DNA from: Mytilus californianus
Lineage: Eukaryota > Mollusca > Bivalvia > Mytilida > Mytilidae
Length of the DNA stretch: 64,000 nucleotides
NCBI RefSeq assembly: GCF_021869535.1
Contig: NW_026262690.1
Location: forward strand, 10,651,501-10,715,500
Direction: 5' to 3'
The notes below the pieces were generated by a model. That model was not told the DNA's origin. It did not search any database and saw nothing but the letters and a program-made list of their open reading frames with translations. The stretch's first letter is position 1, and every line of letters begins with the position of its first letter. This document shows positions 56,585 to 64,000 of the stretch, piece by piece. Made by a program: the position numbers and the translations under genes.

Positions 56585-57855
56585 GATTACAGAGATTTGC
56601 ACGTAATATGCTTAAAAAGCAAATTTATTCATTCTAGAGTGGAAATGTATTATTTCAGTCAGTACCGAAATGCTCTAGACCAATTTGATATGTATAAAAC
56701 GTAGAAAATACTCTCACCATAATAAATCTTCACATTAATTAGGCAATGTTACATCAGCTTCGAGTGTTAGTTGGTTACCCGAAAAATAAATCTCAATTAC
56801 CAAAGCAATTATATATACAAAAAATAAATGCCTTTTATATGTCTCATTAGCAACGTAAAAATATAATTATTTGCTTTTCTTGATGCTTGCATACGTAACG
56901 AACATTTTTGACCAGCATTTAAAACAAGGAGATTTGAAATACAAAAATGTAACTCCTTGATTAGTATTGCAGCACATCTAGGCAAAAACACGTGTCATTG
57001 CTGTTTTTCAAATCGGTTTCATTTTGTGCATTTTCTTCTCTCACGTTTGCTATCTTTTCTTTTCGTCTCCAAATATTTCAGTTTTTGTCATCAAAAGAAT
57101 TGATTACTATGTGAAATGAAAAATCCCCAAAAACCTTTTCAGGGGAAAAAAAAGGGAAACATTATTGTAATTTTGTGGATTGAAGTAACAAACAAGATTA
57201 ACGGATATAACTAATTATCAAAGAGGAAACGATGATAATAACCGCTTTCGCTCAAACTTCATCGTTTAAAAACAAAATATAAAGATTGGAATATGCAGAA
57301 CTTGTGATCCTTTAAATAAGCCCGTGCCTTACATTTAGAAAACTACGGAATATAAAATCCCTATTGAACATCAATAATGAATACGCACAAAAGGTAAATA
57401 TACAAGTCTTCTAAAAAAATAAAGTTAATATTTGAATCAAATACAACCCTTGGCATGCATTGGTAAAGGATAAAACTAATTATTTAAATTGCAAAATAAT
57501 TAATGAAGAATTTCTACAATTAACAATCTTTAAATAAATATAATACAAATCAATAAACTTACAGCAAATGTATACATCCAACACGAGAAGACTTAGTTCA
57601 TTCAGTGGTGTACGTTGTACTTCAATAACGACTATTATTACCGTGTAACATTATACATTTGAATAGCAGAGTAATATGATGAAGAAAAACCAACTTCACA
57701 TTTTTTTTTGTAATGAGGTTTGCGGTAACATGTTTGTTGTAGATTAGGCCGATAATTAATAACTTTTCTACGAAACAATTTTTTTCGAAATATAAATCAA
57801 CGTTCTTCATTTTAAATACAGACATGGTCGTAATATGTGATATATAAACAAATTC
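56585..57855. other. AT-rich sequence, nothing recognised
   Basis: No gene or shared repeat is evident. Confidence 0.4.
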
Positions 57856-57857
57856 AT

Positions 57858-57912
57858 CATAGATATCAGGCTTACAATTGTAGACCCCCAGACGCGCGTT
57901 TCGTCTACATAT
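57858..57912 (+). repeat. M5 repeat fragment
   Basis: TAGACCCCCAGACGCGCGTT, TCGTCTACATA matches the core of 31322-31440. It is truncated on both sides. Confidence 0.55.
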
Positions 57913-58050
57913 GTATTCAAGTAACGTAACTAACTTATGTCTTAGTAGACTATTTTCAAATTAAAAAAATAGTTGACAAACATATGTTTCCTTGTAATTA
58001 GTATGTCAAAGTTCATCTAGACTAACACTAGAATATTCTTAACTGAATTC

Positions 58051-58243
58051 ACAAACATACAGGTTCAATAAAAGACGTCTCAAGTTTAGGAAATATCACA
58101 ACTATTATTCAGCTATTCCATATGATAAAACTGTGACCACCAAACTTGTAATTTAGAGCTTCGATATTAGCAGTGGTTTAATTGCATTTGCGTCTACCTT
58201 TACTCATCATCCTATACCTAGGAGTAGTCAGATACTAAAATGA
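58051..58243 (+). pseudogene. Broken copy of the 43.9-kb terminal exon
   Basis: The frame reads YRFNKRRLKFRK, YYSAIPYDKT, VTTKLVI-stop, SFDISSGLIAF, THHPIPRSSQILK, and ends at the same TGA as the intact copy. It has an in-frame TAG at 58154-58156 where copy A has AAG, a deletion of several residues after PY, and no N-terminal cysteine cluster. It is a pseudogene of the unrecognised family represented at 43911-44189. Confidence 0.55.
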
Positions 58244-58705
58244 TTTGGATGCAAAATACACGATGGAATAGCCAGGCAGTTCAAACGTTGTATTTTGTCT
58301 GGTTATAAATATCTAATCTTTAGTTTAATGTGTATTTTTGTAAAAAGTGTCTTTTATTTTGATGTTTTTGTTCTTTGCATGTCTTTTTGGTGTGACTGTT
58401 TTATCCTCTCCTTTTACATTACAAAAGATTAATTGTCTAAACTTTGAAACCATTAAGTTAAGAATACATTTTAAGGTTGAAAGATTAACGTCTTATGTAT
58501 ATAAAAGGACAAACAATGTTGCGATATTAGTTTCTAATATCATACTTATTATACTTATACAGAGTTGATATATGCAAGTATATATCACAAATATATGAAA
58601 CATTAATCTTTATCTCGTGTTTACTATATAGTAGACTTTCCACACTACGTACCACATGCTTATAATATTTCTAAATTGCAAATTTAAAGTAATATTAGTA
58701 GAATT

Positions 58706-60285
58706 GAAAATTGAAACAGGGAATGTTTCAAAGAGCCAACAACCCGACCAAAGAGCAGAAAATAGCCGAAGGCCACCGATGGGTCTTCAACGCAGCGAGA
58801 AAAATCCCGCACCTGGAGGAGGGCTTCATCTGTCCCCTAAACAATAATGTATACTAGTTCAGCGCCAATTGACGCAACACTAAACTTTGAAACATATAAA
58901 TGAACCAAAATTAAAAAACAAACAAAGGCTAAAGGTTCCAGACTTGGGACAGGCGCAAAAATGCGGCGGTGTTTCGTGAGATCCCAACCCTCCCGTTATA
59001 CATCTAGCAAATGTGGAATAAACAAACCCACAGCAATACGCACAGTAAACCTCAATTTAGAAGAAGTCCGAGTCCGATGTTAGATTAGTTAACAGAAGAA
59101 ACTAAGCAAAATTACAATTATCAACAGGGATTAACAAAGGACTACTCGCAGTTACTGACATGCCAGCTGCAGACTTCTGTTAAACTGATCGAAAGGTCTT
59201 GTCTTCATCATATGAAAATCAAGCTCATTTCCTCCCGTTAAAGGTTTAGTATCATGCCATCGTAAATTATACGAGAAGAACATAACCCGTATGATACCAC
59301 AACTGGTTTTAGAATATATGTGTTTATTTCCGATTCAAAGACCCGATGATTGAATCAATATATTAAATCCCCAAAATGCCATCTTTTATGACTTGACAAC
59401 ATTATCGAAACTATATCCCTTGTGAATGAGCCTGGTTAAAGGTGTGGTTAGCTTTTGAGGTGAATGACGCCATGTTTGCGCTTTGTATAGAATATTACCA
59501 TAAAAGATTGGATGTGAAATACCCAAAAGTATAAGATGTCTGCACGTTGATATATATTTACGAATGCTATCCTTTTACCGATGATAACAACTGGTAAAAG
59601 TTTTGACAAGTTTGAGTTATCGTAAACTAATGTGTAATGATTCTTCAGTAACACAGATATTTTTTTCGTTAAAATCAAATACGTTGTTACATACACGAGG
59701 GAATCGAACAAGTTGAGAAACATAAACACCATACGATGGTACCAAGGGAACGTCACCATAAAAAAAACCGGATAATTAGCAATAGGAAATGAAAAAACCA
59801 TCTCTTTTATCGTAAATTTTACTATTAAGCTTCCCGTTAAAGTTATAGATATCAAGATCCAGGAAAGTGCAGTGTTCATTGTTAGTATTAGCTTTATATG
59901 AAGTAAGTTCAACAACATAAATCTTTTTGGGTACATATTGAGACCTAAAATGTCATTCAAATATCTAAAAGTGTTTTTAAATTTTTGTATCAGATGTTGT
60001 TTGTTCCGATGGATCATTGCTGATTTTGGACATATAACAATACAGAAACAGGTCCGCAATAAGTGATGCACAGGTAGTCCATTGGAATTCCGATAACTTG
60101 GGAATAAACGGAATCTCCAGAGTGAACAAATATGTTATCTAGTAAAAATCAAAGTGCAGTTATCATATCAGAGCAGGTCGAATTGACATAGCTAAAAAAT
60201 GACCTAAAAGAGTTTGAACATATATATTCACATTCTGACTTTTTAGATGCCCATTTAATTAGGAATGCGATTTTTTTATTTTTTC
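58706..60285 (-). mobile_element. RT retroelement relic 2 with type II 3' tail
   Basis: It is inserted into segmental copy B: sequence matching copy A stops near 58705 and resumes near 60286. The tail part (58706-59320) is collinear with 55582-56180: AACAACCCGACCAAAGAGCAG, AGGCCACCGATGGGTCTTCA, GGGACAGGCGCAAAAATGCG, AGTCCGAGTCCGATGTTAGA, CAGTTACTGACATGCCAGCT. Coding remnants follow to about 60120. Confidence 0.75.
59330..60120 (-). pseudogene. Reverse transcriptase relic 2
   Basis: It reads FRYLNDILGLN, where the catalytic YxDD has become YLND, then in shifted frames a block ending in a FLDL-type step, FSFPIANYP, and further on GISHPIFYGNILY-like and C-terminal remnants shared with relic 1 at the DNA level. 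The plus-strand block AACACCATACGATGGTACCAA, GGGAACGTCACCAT matches 62730-62762. There are several frameshifts and stops, so it is non-functional. The clade is uncertain (Penelope-like is possible). Confidence 0.55.
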
Positions 60286-60369
60286 TCAAAGATTCGTAAA
60301 CATTTGCATTATTCAATGCAAAAATTCAAATATAAAAACTGTCCTATACATCTTTTATCCAAGATATTT

Positions 60370-60515
60370 TGTCATGTCGGGCCTGTTATAGCTGACTTTA
60401 TTGTAAAGTTTTGGTTCATTGTTGAAAGTGACATATATTTCAGAAATGCTTTATACGTCATTTGAACGTTGTTGGATAGTTGTCTTGTTGGCAATCATAC
60501 CACATCTCCTTATCT
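60370..60515 (-). repeat. Retroelement 3' tail, type M1
   Basis: TGTCGGGCCTGTTATAGCTG, TTCATTGTTGAAAGTGAC, TTGGCAATCATACCACATCT, CCTTATCTTATA. It occupies the same relative position as 44955-45098 in copy A. Confidence 0.7.
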
Positions 60516-60609
60516 TATATAAAACTGTTCCTAATCACCATATACTAAGATTGTCCCGTTTCGAAAAGACAATAAAGTTAATTTTGTTGTAAGATATATA
60601 TTTATGACT

Positions 60610-61158
60610 GAGGCTCAATAAATTGCTTGCCCTTCCAGACCACCGAAGATGACGAAAAATTTTAGGTGGGAATCAGGGTTCTCAGATTTTAATTTTCTAT
60701 GTAGTGTTTTGTTGATAGTTCTTTTGTCTTTTCGTCATTTTTCATTTTCTGCCATAGCTTTGCCCGTTTTTGGTCGAACTATGAGTCCCATTGGTATTTC
60801 CCGCATATTCGTTTAAAGACTATACGTCATTTGCTAGATGCTCATATTTGGGCTTGAGTCAAACGTGGCCGACAAATATTCATATGAAAAAACAAATTAC
60901 TCACTCATTCCGATGATCGTCGTAATCACAATCCCGTCCTCCTTTCCCTAACTGCGACCTTCCGTATTTGACTAATCACCGGGGTTTTACTTACATGATC
61001 AACACGATGGGTGCCACATGTGGAGCAGGATTTGATTATCCTTCCGGAGTACCTGAAATCACCCCGAGGAAAAATGCAATCATCCTGTTTGTCATAGATT
61101 GCAGTATAAAGATACGACCAAGATATGAAGCAGACCACTTACTTAATTCGGTAGCTTC
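60610..61158 (+). repeat. M3 repeat, compound copy
   Basis: CCTTCCAGACCACCGAAGATG, TTTTGTCTTTTCGTC and CCCATTGGTATTTCCC are followed by GATCGTCGTAATCACAATCCC, AATCACCGGGGTTTTACTTA, GGGTGCCACATGTGGAGCAGG and CCTTCCGGAGTACCTGAAATC. It ends abruptly at the poly-T at 61159. Confidence 0.65.
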
Positions 61159-61420
61159 CTTTTTTTTTTTTTTTTTTTAAATTCAAATACAATTTATTTC
61201 CAATACCCTGTTGCAATTACCTTAGTAGCCCAGGAGAGCATACTTAGGGTCCCAGTGTTACATTCGCACTCCTGTCCATAGAAAACAGGCGAGATAAATG
61301 TCCACTTTACTTATAAAATTACATATTGTAGTTTTTTTTTATATCAAATTAACACAAAAGTCAAACACACCTAACATAGTACATTAAATCGATCACACCA
61401 GATCTATAAACAGTGATACC
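61159..61420 (-). mobile_element. LINE 3' end with poly-A tail
   Basis: On the minus strand the order is TGGACATTTATCTCGCCTG, ACAGGAGTGCGAATG, GGACCCTAAGTATGCTCTCC, TGGGCTACTAAGG, then GGAAATAAATTGTATTTGAA and a run of about 19 A at the end. This is the 3' UTR, polyadenylation signal and tail of a retroposed RNA, probably a LINE. No coding part is visible and the 5' limit is unclear. Confidence 0.6.
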
Positions 61421-61628
61421 TGTCTACAACACGGTAAGTTTTTAAGCAGATTATGTACATTGCTCTATTATTTTATATAAACAATGTAAATGTAATAAGT
61501 AGGTAGACATAATCTCCTTTTTTTCTAATTGAATGTATCGATACGTTAACTTAAAAAAGTAAAGTACACATTTGACCTAATTATTACATATCAGGGGCCG
61601 GTATCATGAAGCAATCTTAGTGCTTAAG

Positions 61629-61853
61629 CAGGGGCGGGTCCAGGGGAGGGCGTAATGGGCGTCCGCCCCCCCCCCCTTTAAAAATTAAAAAAAAAAAACT
61701 ATCGTAATCTGCTAATATTGTTACATTAGTGCATTTCACAATTATTTTATGTTTTTTAGCAAAAAAAAGGTCAAAAAAAATTTTCGCCTCGCTCCGCTCG
61801 GCAAAGGATTGGATTATACGCCCCATCTTTCAAATATCCTAGAAACGCCCCTG
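61629..61853. mobile_element. MITE with CAGGGGCG ends
   Basis: CAGGGGCGGGTCC and AACGCCCCTG bound 225 bases that include a C10 run, an A-rich run and TCGCCTCGCTCCGCTCGG. The ends and the inner GC motif relate it to the element at 17007. It has no coding capacity. Confidence 0.55.
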
Positions 61854-61904
61854 TTTAGATTATCTTATCTGCTAAGAGTGTATATTGAAGTAATCTTAGA
61901 ATGA

Positions 61905-62845
61905 TTGACAACGAATGTGGCGGGGTAAAACATGTTTGTGAGCGCTCAGTCCACCCCCTAGTTCTCAGTGGAATTACAGCACAATATAAGAACAAACTAT
62001 AAGAATCAGTTGAAAAAGGCTTAGCTCATCAGATCGATACAAAGCAGAAAAACTGATAAAACAAAAACACAAACCGAACGTGGCAAGGCAGTAATACATC
62101 CATAACAACAAAAAAGACCCAAAGTACAGGTCTGAGAGTACTCGCAGTTACTGACAGCTAGTTCAAAACCATTAACAACTAATAAAAAAATCATGTATCT
62201 AAGACTAAAATGTCAGTCACTACACACACAACATCCAATGGATTTAGCATTAACAGTCAGAGAAAAACATGACCTTATTCAATGCCAAAATAAAGGTATC
62301 GACAGATTGTAACATCTTTAACCTACATATGTGTAAAACAATAATATTTAGTATAGTTTTGCTTTACTGATAACAAAATCAATATTTATACCAATACAAA
62401 AAATCAATATTCAAAGATCTAATTACACTCAATGTTGAATTGGTAACCTTTAAGAATAAGTTTATTTAATAAGTTTACCCAGATCGTATCTAAATTTCCG
62501 GGATCGGTAAACAACATCACGTACCGTAAAAGTTTTGCTGTGTTATTCCGTTTGAAATCTTTCTACAATCAAATCTTTGTATCTATAGAAGAATTTAGTA
62601 AAGGTTTTAAATAATTTGTGGTAACGAAATTCATGACTTAATAATTTACCAGTAATACATTGATAACGTTCATTAAAATCCAAAACGTTACTACAGACAC
62701 GGGCATACCGAACGAGTTGTGATATATAAACACCACAAGACGGTGGCAAAGGAACATCACCGTTCAAAAAAGAAAAATTAACAATAGGGAAAGACAAATT
62801 GTCACTTGTTTTCTTCAGACCGTTTGGAACACCTCCTCCTGCCAT
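61905..62845 (-). pseudogene. Reverse transcriptase relic 3 and its 3' region
   Basis: The coding part (62543-62845, minus) reads NLSFPIVNFSFLNGDVPLPP, SCGVYISQLVRYARVCSNVL, FNERYQCITGKLLSHEFRY, HKLFKTFTKFFYRYKDLIV and stops. The GVYISQLVRYAR block and FRYHKL-KTFTK tie it to relics 1 and 2. Downstream the 3' region shows AGTACTCGCAGTTACTGACA and, near 61905, AATGTGGCGGGGTAAAACAT, modules shared with the tails of both types. It is truncated before the usual 3' terminus. The upstream YxDD region is missing. Confidence 0.6.
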
Positions 62846-62883
62846 TTTTGTTTTTATTCAATGTTTGAAAATATTTCGTTAAT

Positions 62884-63265
62884 ATAAAAATAAGGAGATA
62901 TGGTATGATTGCCAATGAGACAAATATCTACCAAAGTTCAAATGAAGTGGAATCGTACGGCCTTTAACGATGAAAAAACCACATACCGTTTTGTCGGCTA
63001 TAAAAGGCCCCGACATTAAAAATAGAAACGATTCAATTGAGTAAACTTATAACAAAATATTTTATGAAAAACACATATGACAGACATGAACCAACGACAA
63101 CCAAAAGAGAAAAAAACGGCAACCCATGCACTCAATTACAGGCTTGGGACAGGCACATGTAGAATGTGGCGGGGTTAAACATGTTTGAAGGCGCCAACTC
63201 TCTCCTCACCCTGGACAGTGGTGTACATGTAACAGTACAACATAGAATAAACTATAAAATTCAAG
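62884..63265 (+). repeat. Retroelement 3' tail, type M1
   Basis: GGAGATATGGTATGATTGCC, AATGAGACAAATATCTACC, GGCTATAAAAGGCCCCGACA, GGCTTGGGACAGGCACATG, AATGTGGCGGGGTTAAACAT and CCCTGGACAGTGG. It is a long, well-preserved copy, close to 52248-52545. Confidence 0.75.
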
Positions 63266-63569
63266 TATCTAATTTAAGTGTTTTCGAGCGTTCTATTATA
63301 CACACACATGAATTTCACTACCGATTTTTCTGCAAATTCTAATATTCTCTTCAAAAATCAAAGACGGTCACTTCGGAAAAGTCGATAAGAGTGCAATCTT
63401 AACTCACAGTCGTAAGTGTATACTAAGATAGGCGTAAAATTGTTAAGAGAAACCCACGAGGGGATTGGAGATACGCTCTTAGCACCATCGTAATGTTCTC
63501 ATAAAGCGTTCGTAAGTCTTCTCTTAAATGAAACTTAAGATAGGTTTTCATGATACTGGCCCCTGACTT

Positions 63570-64000
63570 ACTAAGTGTACCAGATCATTATTGATATCTG
63601 GTTCTTTATTTTTTAAATGATTTAAACGTTAAGCGATATTTTCTTTTAATTCACAATCAAATTGTCTAATAATTCTATTATTATTGCAAGTGATGTTTCA
63701 TACTTTATTAGATTTCGAAGTTTCCATATTGTCCATTTGGCTATGCATATTAGGATATTGCCAAATGTGATTTCCTTTAAAGGCCTGTCATAAATACCTA
63801 AGATCATATTTCTCTCTTGTAGAATTAATTCATGTGTCAAGTGTATTTTTTGTGAATATAGTTTTTAATTTTAATAGTAATGGGTAGATCTTTTTACAAT
63901 TATAAAAAAGACGATTTTGTGTTTCAATGTGATTTTTGCAAAAATGGCAGTTACCTTGAACCAAAGAATGCTCAAATCGATGTAGTCTAGATTCGGTGTA
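63570..64000 (-). pseudogene. LINE pol C-terminus, frameshifted, runs off the edge
   Basis: Entering from the right edge, the minus strand reads LHRFEHSLVQGNCHFCKNHI, ETQNRLFYNCKKIYPLLLK and reaches a TGA near 63835. A one-base shift joins it to THELILQERNMILGIYD, then ITFGNILICIAKWTIWKLRN, stopping at 63646. The C-x2-C ... C knuckle is recognisable, but the usual His (ET-xx-HLF) is Arg here. It belongs to a different LINE from the one at 17851. The RT domain should lie beyond the window. Confidence 0.6.

Larger units (their letters stand above)
57965..60600 (+). repeat. Segmental duplication, copy B, interrupted
   Basis: It is collinear with copy A in two parts, 57965-58705 and 60286-60600. 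The 1.6 kb between them is a minus-strand retroelement. Copy B also lacks the intron and spacer sequence between ACTAACACTAGA and the terminal exon that copy A has. Confidence 0.65.
61592..63565. mobile_element. 2-kb TIR element full of nested insertions
   Basis: CAGGGGCCGGTATCATGAA (61592-61610) and its inverse (63547-63565) match at 18 of 19 positions. Inside both ends lie AATCTTAG/CTTAAG blocks in inverse order. Between them sit a MITE (61629), an RT relic with its 3' region (61905-62845) and an M1 tail (62884). The element is presumably a DNA transposon or MITE that was used as a landing site. No target duplication was found. Confidence 0.5.

Noticed and set aside
59448..60071. 207-codon minus-strand open frame as a membrane protein
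   Set aside because: The hydrophobic translation comes from reading the RT relic partly out of frame. RT motifs (YLND, FSFPIANYP) appear only in fragments.

Overview
The window looks like a 64 kb piece of a bivalve genome, most likely a marine mussel (Mytilus or a close relative). It is AT-rich and has no bacterial-type gene packing, rRNA or CRISPR. Coding pieces are single exons between long introns or intergenic DNA. The repeats (tRNA-derived SINEs, ATCA-tailed elements, a 147-bp tandem repeat ending in a hairpin, and an interspersed repeat carrying TTGCCAATGAGACAAC) are of kinds I associate with mussel DNA. The species call rests on recognition, not a search.

Layout. 0-17 kb: mostly featureless AT-rich DNA with dispersed repeats and two possible minus-strand host exons (4279-4529, 8532-8660). 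16-19 kb: a minisatellite of palindromic units and a 5'-truncated LINE. 19-36 kb: three hairpin-headed MITEs of similar design, two SINEs, a Pearl/Helentron-like tandem-repeat element (27.85-29.05 kb) and the clearest host coding exon, a two-finger C2H2 zinc-finger protein (33071-33895, minus). 36-43 kb: a HARBI1-type transposase relic, an inverted pair of G/C-tract repeats, a 488-bp tandem duplication carrying a MITE, and a 1.3-kb TIR element. 43-45.3 kb and 58-60.6 kb: two diverged copies of one segment, each with the same terminal exon of an unrecognised protein. That exon is open in the first copy and broken in the second. 46.3-50.6 kb: a nearly full-length but decayed Ngaro-type (DIRS order) retrotransposon with gag, RT, RNase H, tyrosine recombinase and an SGNH-hydrolase domain. 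55.6-63.3 kb: three minus-strand relics of one reverse-transcriptase retroelement whose 3' tails match the commonest repeats here. The right edge runs into another LINE relic.

How it fits together. Nearly all recognisable sequence is mobile DNA in layers: a MITE inside a retroelement tail, a retroelement inside an older segmental duplication, and a LINE 3' end inside another repeat. These nestings give relative ages. Host content that can be defended is small: the zinc-finger exon, the 43.9-kb terminal exon with its pseudogene partner, and two weaker exon candidates. The two least expected items are the paralogous terminal exon, which has no start codon and is easily missed, and the shared hairpin-head-plus-TIR-body design of the MITEs near 19.8, 23.7 and 34.7 kb. 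All family names come from motif recognition, not database searches.
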